The position numbers and the translations under genes are program-made. The notes beneath the pieces are model-generated. The model ran no database searches. It was not told where the DNA came from and saw only the letters and a program-made list of their open reading frames with translations. 12,952 nt of DNA from Fidelibacterota bacterium (GTDB lineage: Bacteria; Fidelibacterota; UBA2242; B5-G15): the NCBI GenBank assembly GCA_003645825.1, contig QNCQ01000023.1, positions 1-12,952 of the forward strand, in the 5' to 3' direction. Below, piece by piece: positions 1 to 6,934 of this stretch. Numbering within the stretch: position 1 is the stretch's first letter; the number at the start of each line of letters is the position of its first letter.

Positions 1-338
1 GTTCTGAATTCTGTTATCAACTTTTTAAGTATGAGTACGGCTTTTTCATATTCTGAGAATCTAAGGGATAAAATGGCAATTTCTTCCAGTATATCAATAA
101 TTTTTGGAGGCTTGGTGTGTTTTAAAAGCAAGGTTATGATTATGTCGAAGTCGATCTGCCGGACTACGTTTTTTACTTCAAAATCCCGTTCTAATAAAGC
201 ATTATCCCAGATTTTGCCAATGATTTTCTCCCTTTCTATTCGGATGGTATCTGCCTTTTCCGCTATTTCCCGTATGCCATGTTTGATTAGAATCTGTTTA
301 ATCTCCTGGATATACTCTTTAAAGATAGTTGTTGACAT
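1..338 (-). CDS. Unrecognised helical protein, C-terminus cut by window edge
   Basis: An open frame starts at the ATG at 338 (minus strand) and runs off the left edge after 112 codons without a stop. A purine-rich ribosome site (AGGGAG) lies about 3 bases before the ATG, which supports this start. The visible protein begins MSTTIFKEYIQEI. It is rich in Lys, Glu and Ile, has no signal peptide or membrane segment, and looks almost wholly alpha-helical. Residues about 83-110 (EEIAILSLRFSEYEKAV and following) resemble the first helices of a TPR-type repeat, but one repeat is not enough to assign a family. It begins 31 bases after the stop of the upstream lipoprotein gene and is probably co-transcribed with it. 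I do not recognise the protein. The opposite-strand frame over this stretch is judged to be a shadow. Confidence 0.7.
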   Translation of the reverse strand, partial: MSTTIFKEYIQEIKQILIKHGIREIAEKADTIRIEREKIIGKIWDNALLERDFEVKNVVRQIDFDIIITLLLKHTKPPKIIDILEEIAILSLRFSEYEKAVLILKKLITEFR

Positions 339-369
339 TAACTCCCTGATTCAAATCAAAAATTTTAAT

Positions 370-972
370 TTACCAACCCCACCCAAACCTTGTAAAGTGA
401 TTAGTATAAAATACAATGGTCTGATTGTCGGTATTGACCTCTGCAATTGGTACATTATACCAGACGCCATCTTCTTCGTCGAAGTAGTAGATTTTGAGTT
501 GATGTGGGTCTCCATTGAAATCAAGCTCAGCATAAGATAAAGTTACCTTTACATTTTTGTCAAATTTCTGGTTGGGTAGAAACTCGACCGTTGCTCCACT
601 ATTTTCCTGGTTTGGTAAAACGAGCATGATTTCCATTCTTTTTGCTTCAGGAAAACAGTAAGCAGGGAATTCAACCATATTCCCATAAGTTTTTTCTCCA
701 CCAACGACACCACCCTTTTCCCTTTTAATTATCTTATAGTCAATACCCGGTAAAGCGGTTTTATTCAGGTTTTCGAAAGCCTTGACTTCTTCAAGTTTAG
801 CATTAAACTCTGGTTTCCATTTAACGAAGTTAATTTCTTCACTTTTTAATCCTTTTTCAATAGCTAAGTTTGCACTTGGCTCAGTGAAAGAGACGTTTTT
901 TTCACATCCAGTGAAGATAACAATGGCAACTGCAAAAATGATTAATCCCGAAATCAAAGCTAACCTTTTCAT
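370..972 (-). CDS. Putative lipoprotein with C-terminal ZU5/Ig-like beta domain
   Basis: A 200-residue protein. The N-terminus is Lys-Arg followed by a hydrophobic stretch (residues 4-19) and the lipobox I-F-T-G-C, so Cys23 should be lipidated and the protein anchored in the inner or outer membrane. The C-terminal part (about 115-200) is a beta-rich module with alternating hydrophobic residues. It includes VKVTLSYAELD, a YYFDEEDGVWYNVP stretch and a closing HFTRFGWGW. That pattern recalls ZU5/Ig-like domains found at the end of lipoproteins in several uncultured bacterial lineages; the family assignment is from memory. A strong ribosome site (AAGGAGGG) precedes the ATG. The gene is transcribed away from the TetR gene and is followed after 31 bases by the partial helical protein. 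No enzymatic residues are evident, and a surface-structural or binding role is only a guess. Confidence 0.75.
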   Translation of the reverse strand: MKRLALISGLIIFAVAIVIFTGCEKNVSFTEPSANLAIEKGLKSEEINFVKWKPEFNAKLEEVKAFENLNKTALPGIDYKIIKREKGGVVGGEKTYGNMVEFPAYCFPEAKRMEIMLVLPNQENSGATVEFLPNQKFDKNVKVTLSYAELDFNGDPHQLKIYYFDEEDGVWYNVPIAEVNTDNQTIVFYTNHFTRFGWGW

Positions 973-1024
973 TTTTCCCTCCTTTTTGTTTTTTGAGGTT
1001 TACATTGCTCCCATAGTTATTACT

Positions 1025-1053
1025 ATTTTATCCAACTGGTAAAAAAAATCCAA
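1025..1053 (-). promoter_or_regulatory. Candidate sigma-70-type promoter for the lipoprotein gene
   Basis: On the minus strand TTGGAT (1053-1048) and TAAAAT (1030-1025) are separated by 17 bases. The -10 element matches consensus at 5 of 6 positions and the -35 at 3 of 6. Transcription would begin near 1018, leaving a leader of about 45 bases before the ATG at 972. The placement is good but the -35 is weak. Confidence 0.4.
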
Positions 1054-1056
1054 GCT

Positions 1057-1082
1057 GGCACTAACGGGGTGTGCCCCTTTTT
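1057..1082 (+). terminator. GC-rich hairpin plus T-run inside the divergent control region
   Basis: GGGG (1066-1069), loop TGTG and CCCC (1074-1077) form a compact hairpin followed at once by TTTTT (1078-1082) on the plus strand. The same bases can pair differently: GGCAC (1057-1061) with GTGCC (1071-1075). The form is that of a short intrinsic terminator, yet no plus-strand gene ends here. It could stop antisense transcripts coming from the left, or act as a DNA-level or RNA-level regulatory element between the two divergent promoters. Confidence 0.35.
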
Positions 1083-1104
1083 GTAAAATTTCGAGGAAGG
1101 AGGG

Positions 1105-1132
1105 TTGACAAAAGCCGATTTCAGCCTTAAAT
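1105..1132 (+). promoter_or_regulatory. Promoter of the TetR/MMPL operon
   Basis: A perfect -35 box TTGACA (1105-1110) is followed after 16 bases by TTAAAT (1127-1132), which matches 4 of 6 positions of the -10 consensus. Sliding one base gives a 17-base spacer with TAAATT. Transcription would begin near 1139-1140. That leaves only about 6 bases before the TTG at 1146 but about 27 before the ATG at 1167, which favours the ATG as the start of the repressor. Confidence 0.55.
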
Positions 1133-1140
1133 TGTAATCG
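1116..1140. promoter_or_regulatory. Candidate TetR-type operator overlapping the -10 box
   Basis: Arms CGATTTCA (1116-1123) and TGTAATCG (1133-1140) form an inverted repeat that matches at 7 of 8 positions around a 9-base centre. The 25-base element covers the spacer, the -10 box and the likely transcription start. That is where an autoregulating TetR-family repressor would block RNA polymerase. No binding data are implied; the assignment rests on symmetry and position. Confidence 0.4.
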
Positions 1141-1166
1141 AATTTTTGAACAAGTTAGTTGAACCG

Positions 1167-1763
1167 ATGAAAGAACAAGCTATCGAAAAGGGGAAAAAAG
1201 AGCAAATTATCAAAATCGCACAGGAACTTTTTGCCAGGTTCGGGTTTGCCAAAACAACGATCGAAGATATAGCTAGAAGCCTCAGAATGGCAAAAGCTAG
1301 CATATATTACTATTTCAGAAACAAAGAGGCTATCTACGAAGAGGTTATAAAAAAGGAAGGTCGGATAACTAAGGATGAAATAATAAAGGCTGTTTCAGAG
1401 CAGGAGACTCCTCAGCAAAAGCTGAAAGCCTATATTCTCACCAGATTCCGGGCATTCAAGAAAATGGCAAATTACTATACAGCTTTTAAAGAAGAATATC
1501 TTAAAAATTACTCATTTGTAATAGAGGCTAGAAATAGGTATAGAGAGTTTGAGTTGAATCTTATCAAGAATATTTTAAACTATGGAATAAAGAGAGGTGA
1601 GTTCGAAATGGAGGATGTCGACCTAACGGCAGAGGCTATACTCACTGCTATGAATGGCTTTGAATATCAGTTTACTTTTGACACTCCCGAAGAAGAGCTG
1701 GAACGAAATCTTGATACCCTACTGAATGTACTTTTTAGAGGTATTGAGAAAAGGAAAGGATGA
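1167..1763 (+). CDS. TetR/AcrR-family transcriptional regulator
   Basis: From the ATG at 1167 the protein is 198 residues, a usual length for the family. Residues about 13-60 are a TetR_N DNA-binding domain: a helix IIKIAQELFARFGF, then the helix-turn-helix (about 29-50) with TIEDIARSLRMAKASIYYYF and the following NKEAIYEEV. The rest is helical and would form the ligand-binding and dimer domain. An in-frame TTG at 1146 would add seven residues. I prefer the ATG because the promoter places the transcript start only about 6 bases before the TTG. Neither start has a clear ribosome site. The next gene, an MMPL-type exporter, begins 69 bases downstream, so this is probably the local repressor of the export cluster, relieved by a hydrophobic ligand. 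It is likely autoregulated through the inverted repeat at 1116-1140. Confidence 0.9.
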   Translation: MKEQAIEKGKKEQIIKIAQELFARFGFAKTTIEDIARSLRMAKASIYYYFRNKEAIYEEVIKKEGRITKDEIIKAVSEQETPQQKLKAYILTRFRAFKKMANYYTAFKEEYLKNYSFVIEARNRYREFELNLIKNILNYGIKRGEFEMEDVDLTAEAILTAMNGFEYQFTFDTPEEELERNLDTLLNVLFRGIEKRKG

Positions 1764-1832
1764 AAGTGAAAAAAATTTCCGTAAAATTCGAACAAAGAAC
1801 GAAAATGGTAGAATGGTAAAAAAGGGACTCAA

Positions 1833-4730
1833 ATGAAAAGATTAGCTGAATTCATTATCAAATGGAAATATCCGGTACTCATTGTTATCGGAATAATCAC
1901 AGTTTTCTTTCTATATGAGATAAAAAACCTGAAGATTAATAGTGATTGGTCAACCTATCTTAAAAAAGATGATCCAACTATAAAACTATCTCAATATGTA
2001 GGAGAGAAATTCAGTGGAAACGTCACTGCCATAGTAGCTGTGGAAGCTGATAACGTATTCTCACCCAAAGTACTTTCTGCTATTGCAAGCTTAACCCGCG
2101 CCTTAGAATCTGTAGAGGGAATAAATTCTGTAACGAGCTTGACAAGCATAATTGATATCAGAAATGTTGATGGGATTCTAGAGGTAAGAAACCTTATTGA
2201 CAACGAAAGTATCCCTGAGGATTCTGCAAGCCTCGATTCCCTTAGGAATTATGTTCTTTCAAAGGACATGTATAGCGGTAGAATTGTTTCTGCTGATGGT
2301 AAGTTGACTATGATAGTTTGTTTGCTGGATCATGATGCTGATGAAGAATCTGTTGCCAGGAAGATAAAGGAAATTGCCAGCAAGTATCAGGGAAGGCTAA
2401 AAATATATTACGCGGGAATCCCAATGCAGATGCTCGAGTTAAATAGGATAATAAGGACTGATCTTTACAGACTTGTACCTTTCGCTATTATCGCTCTCAT
2501 ACTTATGTTTTATCTTAACTTCGGAGATTTCAAGAGTGTATTCTTGCCACTCGTATCAGTTGTTATAAGCACTATCTGGTGTATAGGGATAATGGTAATA
2601 TCAGGGGTTAAATTTTCCATAGTATCTAATGCTCTTCCCGTGGTATTAATAACCGTCGGCTCAGCATATGGCGTCCATCTAGTCGCACATTTTAGGGAGT
2701 TGCGAAGAGGTATCTTAGACAGAAAAGAGCTCATTAAAACGACTCTTATGCATGTTGGAATTCCTATATTTCTGGCGGCTGTCACGACTATTGTGGGATT
2801 TATATCTTTCATAGGTTCATATCTCACTATTATCACAGAGTTTGGGATTTTTTCTGCTATTGGAGTGCTAATAGCTCTCCTTATATCTCTTACTCTTATT
2901 CCCATACTTCTTTATTTCGTATCAAGAAGAACTTTTAATGAAAGAAGCATTCTTGATAAACCACTGGAAAAACTTTTGTTGTCCATAAAGAGGATTGTGC
3001 TGCATCATAATAAGTGGATTATCATTGTTTTTGCAATTATCATTCTTGTTTCAATAGCAGGTTTACCGTTGCTGGAGAGGGATAGTAATATAATGAGATA
3101 CTTTAAAAAGAATACCGAAATTCGAGTTGCAGAGAATCTTATGAAGAAATACTTCGGTGGCTCTTATACTGTCCAAATCCTGGTAAAGGGTGATATGAGA
3201 GACCCTGCCGTCCTGAAAAAAATTATGGAGCTTGAAAAGTACTTGAACTCCATTAAAAACATAAGCAAGGCACAATCGGTAGCAGACTACATATGCGAGA
3301 TGAACAGAGTAATGAATGGTCATTACACAATACCAGAGTCAAGGGATGGTGTAGCAAATCTTTATTTTTTCATAGAAAATGAACCTATAATGGAACAGAT
3401 GGTGGATAGGGATTATAAAGAAGGATTGGTCCAGGCACGAATATACACTCTTGATACTGGAGAAATAATAAAACTCGTGGATGCTGTTAACGCCTATATT
3501 AAGGATTCTCTGAACACCAGGCTTGTATATGCCAGGAGGGACATCATTAAAAACAAAACTTTTCTTGATAGCCTTGCAATAGAACAGGCTGCAAAGAAGG
3601 TTTTGTACGACTTGGAAGAATATAATTACGCGGGCGATTCTGACTTTGTTGATATCAAAGTAGAATTAGAGAATGGGTTAAAAAGAAGGAGTTACCCTTA
3701 TAATGAAGAGCGGAAGAAAAAGCTACATACAAGACTCGAAGATTTCTTTATGTATGAGTCGGCTATTGCTGTAGAAGAGGAAAATCTTTTCAGACAGCTC
3801 GTTGGGGGTTTTGTTGATCTAATCTCTATGGGGACTCCTCCAGATATTGAGAGCATCTGGGACGTCTTTAATGCTACCGGTGCGGACAATAATTTCGATA
3901 GGGAAGAATTGAAATTGACAGTTGAATCCTTGTACGATATTTGGACTGATTTCTTTAATAGGGCAAGAGTAGATTATATAGCTCATAAACTGGGGCAGAT
4001 TTATAGCTTCGGGGAGTCAGAAAATATCTATCAGGATGTGATGTCTGACCTCTGGGTTTTGAATGAGGATGTCATTTTGCTGCCAGATGCTGTCGCCAGG
4101 AAGTATGGAATTGAAGGAAGACCCATAAAACTTGAAATGGAGCAGACGGGCTCAGCAACTATTTTCAAGAGACTTGATGAGAGTATAGTTAAGAGTCAGG
4201 TAAAAAGTCTCATAATAGCGATTGTATTGGTGTATTTTCTTCTGATGGTACAATTACGTTCCTTTAAGGGTGGACTTTTTGCCCTTGTTCCGATTGTAGT
4301 TACAATTCTTTTCAACTTTGCCATAATGGCTTACACAGGAACACCTCTGGATACTGCAACAGTGATGATTGCCAGTATAGCCATAGGGATCGGAATAGAC
4401 TATTCCATTCATTTCATCAACCGGTTCAAAATGGAATTTTCCCATAACAGAAGCGTTGAAAACATCCTTGAAACAACTCTTCTGACAACGGGTAAAGCAA
4501 TTCTTGTAAATGCAATTTCGGTTATCGCAGGTTTTCTTGTCCTGATTTTTGGAGAGCTGGCTCCAGTACAGCGATTTGGCTGGCTTATATCCATTACGAT
4601 GGTGGTGAGCATGCTCGGAGCCCTAACTGTACTTCCAGCTCTCCTTATTTCTACGCGAGCGAAGTTCATAGGAGATTTTAGTGCTGTAAAGTTTTTTAAT
4701 AGAAATAGAAAAAGGAGAGATAAGCAATGA
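1833..4730 (+). CDS. MMPL/RND-superfamily transporter with enlarged second periplasmic loop
   Basis: An inner-membrane protein of 965 residues with the duplicated RND/MMPL layout. TM1 is at about 12-29, periplasmic loop 1 at 30-205, TM2-6 at about 211-362, TM7 at 394-412, loop 2 at 413-785 and TM8-12 at about 790-940. TM10 carries the family motif GIGIDYSIHF with Asp856-Tyr857, the likely proton-relay site. The matching position in TM4 (GSAYGVHLVAHF) has Ala278, so only one half keeps the acidic residue. Loop 2 is about twice as long as loop 1; an acidic, helix-rich stretch around 565-760 accounts for most of the difference. The protein resembles the COG1033 'predicted exporter' group and HpnN-like lipid transporters more than drug pumps of the AcrB type. 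The ribosome site is weak (GGGA). Its last codons overlap the LolA-like gene in an ATGA junction, indicating translational coupling. Cargo is not predictable, but a lipid is the best guess. Confidence 0.88.
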   Translation: MKRLAEFIIKWKYPVLIVIGIITVFFLYEIKNLKINSDWSTYLKKDDPTIKLSQYVGEKFSGNVTAIVAVEADNVFSPKVLSAIASLTRALESVEGINSVTSLTSIIDIRNVDGILEVRNLIDNESIPEDSASLDSLRNYVLSKDMYSGRIVSADGKLTMIVCLLDHDADEESVARKIKEIASKYQGRLKIYYAGIPMQMLELNRIIRTDLYRLVPFAIIALILMFYLNFGDFKSVFLPLVSVVISTIWCIGIMVISGVKFSIVSNALPVVLITVGSAYGVHLVAHFRELRRGILDRKELIKTTLMHVGIPIFLAAVTTIVGFISFIGSYLTIITEFGIFSAIGVLIALLISLTLIPILLYFVSRRTFNERSILDKPLEKLLLSIKRIVLHHNKWIIIVFAIIILVSIAGLPLLERDSNIMRYFKKNTEIRVAENLMKKYFGGSYTVQILVKGDMRDPAVLKKIMELEKYLNSIKNISKAQSVADYICEMNRVMNGHYTIPESRDGVANLYFFIENEPIMEQMVDRDYKEGLVQARIYTLDTGEIIKLVDAVNAYIKDSLNTRLVYARRDIIKNKTFLDSLAIEQAAKKVLYDLEEYNYAGDSDFVDIKVELENGLKRRSYPYNEERKKKLHTRLEDFFMYESAIAVEEENLFRQLVGGFVDLISMGTPPDIESIWDVFNATGADNNFDREELKLTVESLYDIWTDFFNRARVDYIAHKLGQIYSFGESENIYQDVMSDLWVLNEDVILLPDAVARKYGIEGRPIKLEMEQTGSATIFKRLDESIVKSQVKSLIIAIVLVYFLLMVQLRSFKGGLFALVPIVVTILFNFAIMAYTGTPLDTATVMIASIAIGIGIDYSIHFINRFKMEFSHNRSVENILETTLLTTGKAILVNAISVIAGFLVLIFGELAPVQRFGWLISITMVVSMLGALTVLPALLISTRAKFIGDFSAVKFFNRNRKRRDKQ

Positions 4731-5470
4731 GCAGGAAAGCACTAATAGTAGTGAGCATTATTTCTCTTACTTTTTCCCTGGCTTTTTCTGATGCAAAGGG
4801 AGAGAAGATTTTGAAGCAGGTAAGTAGTACCGTTTCTGCTCCAAAGGATATGAAAGCAAAGTTGACCATAGTGCTTATAGACAGAAAAGGAAATAAAAAG
4901 TATCGGAAGGCTGAAATGTATGCAAAAGAGGATGAAAAAAGAATAATAAGGTTTACAGAACCAGCTGACCAGCGGGGCATTGCTTTTCTCTCGCTTCCCG
5001 GTGATATTCAGTATTTATATATGCCGGCTTTTAAAAAGGTAAGACGCATAGCTCCACATATAAAAAACACGAAGTTTGCTGGTACGGATTTTACTTACGA
5101 GGACCTGAGTACCTCGAAGTATGATAGAGACTACAGTGCTGACCTAATTCGGGAAAATGAGACTCACTGGGTTCTGGAGCTTACTCCAAAGCCCGGGGTC
5201 AAGAAAAGCTACAGTAAAATGATAATGCATGTCCGCAAGGACAACTACTATCCCGACAAGGTGGAGTTCTATGATAAAAACGGTACGCTCACGAAGGTTC
5301 TTGAGAATCTCAAGATCAGTAGACAGAAAGAGTACTGGTATGCTGAAGTCGCTCTGATGAAAGATTTAAAAGAAAATCATTCTACAAAAATGATTTTGGA
5401 AGAAGTTTCTTTTGATTCGAACCTGAGCGACAAACTTTTTACTCGGAGGCAATTAATAAGATGGAGATGA
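4727..5470 (+). CDS. LolA-like outer-membrane lipoprotein-sorting protein (periplasmic carrier)
   Basis: A 247-residue exported protein. Residues 1-22 are a signal peptide (MSRKALIVVS plus a hydrophobic core), with cleavage near Ala-Phe-Ser-Asp-Ala and no lipobox. The mature part matches the COG2834/LolA_like type. Markers are RFTEPADQRGIAFL (75-88), a YMPAFKKVRRI stretch (98-108), FAGTDFTYEDL (117-127) and a late strand-helix pattern with YYPDKVEFYDKNG. Members of this fold are half-barrels that shelter an acyl chain or other hydrophobic cargo in the periplasm. The ATG at 4727 overlaps the MMPL stop by four bases, with GGAGA nine bases upstream, so the two proteins are made together. The barrel gene follows after 13 bases. 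I infer that this protein ferries the MMPL cargo towards the outer membrane; it is not expected to be the housekeeping LolA. Confidence 0.88.
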   Translation: MSRKALIVVSIISLTFSLAFSDAKGEKILKQVSSTVSAPKDMKAKLTIVLIDRKGNKKYRKAEMYAKEDEKRIIRFTEPADQRGIAFLSLPGDIQYLYMPAFKKVRRIAPHIKNTKFAGTDFTYEDLSTSKYDRDYSADLIRENETHWVLELTPKPGVKKSYSKMIMHVRKDNYYPDKVEFYDKNGTLTKVLENLKISRQKEYWYAEVALMKDLKENHSTKMILEEVSFDSNLSDKLFTRRQLIRWR

Positions 5471-5483
5471 AAAGGAGGAAGCC

Positions 5484-6818
5484 ATGAGAAAAATGACTTT
5501 CCCAGCAATTGTAGTTACACTTCTTTTCTTTACTTTTGCGTTTGCTCAGATTGAGATAACAGGAAGTTTGGAAACTAACAACAGGTTTCGGGCGACCGGA
5601 GAAAAAGAGGTGACCTGGAATGAAAATACCCTTTCATTGTTTTTCAATAGTAATTTTTCTGATAGAGCAGGATTGTACGCCGATATAAGGTTTGTTTCAG
5701 CTGGAAAATCCGAAAAAGGTAATATAGAAGAATATATTTCTAGTGGAGTTGCTTATACCCAGCCATGGGATGTTGAGTTCAGAGAAGCTTATATAGATAT
5801 TTATGGCTTCCCACTCAACAACATAGATTTACGAATTGGAAAGCAGAGAATAGCCTGGGGAACTGCCGATAAATTTAATCCGACAGATAATCTTAATCCT
5901 GACAATCTGGATGATATATACGCGTTCGGGGATCACTTCGGTTCTAATGCAGTAAGTGCCACCTGTTACTTTGGTCTGTCCAGACTGCAAGCTGTGTACA
6001 TACCTGTGTTTACTCCTGCAATTCTACCTTCAGGAGAGTGGTTGAATGCTTTCATGGGTAGCTCGGGCATTCCGGATTCCCTTCTTCCATTGATTTCTCA
6101 TAATATTCCCGATGATAGGATTACAAAGACATCGAGCTATGGTGCAAAGTTTTCGTCGATGTTTGGTGGTTTCGATTTCTCTATAAGCTATTATAAAGGG
6201 AGGGAAGATATACCAGTAGTATGCTCAAAAATCAACTTAACTCAAGCTGGGCCTCCTATCGATGTATCTATCGAACATCCTGAAAAAGAGGTTATCGGCT
6301 TCGACTTTGCTGGTTCCATAGGGAAATTGGGAATATGGGGTGAATTTGCCTACAATAATCTAAAAAAAGTAAGATCTGTCCAAATTCCTCCACCGGATTT
6401 ACGAACTGCTTTTACTTTAACAACTTCACTTACTGCTGGTGGGAAGTTTACAAAGTATGTATTAGGGTGTGATTATACCTTCCCAAATAATGTCTATTTT
6501 AATCTACAATATTTGCACGGCTTCCTTCACGAACTGAAGAAAGATGACCTAAAGGATTATTTTGTCGTCAGAGTAGAAAGGGATTTCCCAAATAGGAATT
6601 TTAAGTTAATTCCTCTAAATGGGATAATATCTATTGCCGATTGGGATAAGGTAGAAGATACTTATGGTTTCTCTATAGGTCCCGGTCTAGAGCTTAGACC
6701 AGCTGATGCTCTTGAAATAAACATCGGACTTTTTGTAATTGATGCAAAACCAGGTTCATTTTTTTACCATGCCAGAGACTTAGACGAATTATACTTTAAA
6801 GTGGAATATAGCTTCTGA
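5484..6818 (+). CDS. Outer-membrane beta-barrel protein (DUF1302-like)
   Basis: A 444-residue protein with a signal peptide (residues 1-21) ending in A-F-A before Gln22. The mature part has many alternating strands with aromatic girdles and ends YFKVEYSF; the terminal Phe is the signal for outer-membrane insertion by the BAM machinery. Residues about 117-140 (LRIGKQRIAWGTADKFNPTD) match the GKQR..WG motif that I associate with DUF1302-type and alginate-export-type barrels; no search was possible. The ribosome site AAGGAGG precedes the ATG, and the gap to the LolA-like gene is 13 bases. Barrels of this kind are known next to LolA-like and MMPL genes in other bacteria. I infer it is the outer-membrane acceptor or exit channel of the system. 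It is the last gene of the operon; a minus-strand gene converges on it. Confidence 0.8.
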   Translation: MRKMTFPAIVVTLLFFTFAFAQIEITGSLETNNRFRATGEKEVTWNENTLSLFFNSNFSDRAGLYADIRFVSAGKSEKGNIEEYISSGVAYTQPWDVEFREAYIDIYGFPLNNIDLRIGKQRIAWGTADKFNPTDNLNPDNLDDIYAFGDHFGSNAVSATCYFGLSRLQAVYIPVFTPAILPSGEWLNAFMGSSGIPDSLLPLISHNIPDDRITKTSSYGAKFSSMFGGFDFSISYYKGREDIPVVCSKINLTQAGPPIDVSIEHPEKEVIGFDFAGSIGKLGIWGEFAYNNLKKVRSVQIPPPDLRTAFTLTTSLTAGGKFTKYVLGCDYTFPNNVYFNLQYLHGFLHELKKDDLKDYFVVRVERDFPNRNFKLIPLNGIISIADWDKVEDTYGFSIGPGLELRPADALEINIGLFVIDAKPGSFFYHARDLDELYFKVEYSF

Positions 6819-6865
6819 CCCTTCTTCCTTTTAGAATTAAGAGAGAGTTCTGAAGCGCATTTTTA
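6811..6865 (+). terminator. Possible terminator after the export operon
   Basis: GCTTC (6811-6815, overlapping the last codons of the barrel gene) can pair with GAAGC (6852-6856), which is followed by GCATTTTT. The stem is only five pairs with a long, partly structured loop, so this is a weak call. Its position at the end of an operon supports it. Confidence 0.25.
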
Positions 6866-6872
6866 ACAACCG

Positions 6873-6902
6873 ATTGTGGGATCAAAAAAAGACCACAGCA
6901 AT
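6873..6902. terminator. Weak hairpin between convergent operons
   Basis: TGTGG (6875-6879) pairs with CCACA (6893-6897), and the flanking ATTG/CAAT can extend the stem across a bulge. The loop holds a run of seven A on the plus strand (seven T on the minus). It lies between the ends of the barrel gene and nagB and could help end transcription in either direction. No clean T-run follows it, so confidence is low. Confidence 0.22.
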
Positions 6903-6934
6903 GGAATTTTAGGAATAGATGGCAAATTGTTATT

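Noticed and set aside
31..540. Plus-strand open frame of 169 codons at the left edge
   Set aside because: It lies opposite the lipoprotein end and the partial helical gene, has no ribosome site, and its translation is low-complexity Ile/Ser/Lys without domain features.
1095..1137. AAGGAGGG followed by TTG at 1105 as a leader peptide
   Set aside because: The spacing between ribosome site and TTG is essentially zero, the frame ends after ten codons, and the same bases are better read as a -35 promoter box.
1146..1166. TTG start adding seven residues to the TetR regulator
   Set aside because: It lies only about 6 bases from the predicted transcript start and has no ribosome site. The ATG at 1167 keeps the complete DNA-binding domain. 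Still possible if a different start point is used.
1764..1832. Direct repeat GAAC-aaa-GAAC and partial TTCG/CGAA symmetry between tetR and the MMPL gene
   Set aside because: The arms are only four bases in AT-rich sequence, and similar GAAC words near 1148-1164 differ in spacing. Too weak to call an operator.
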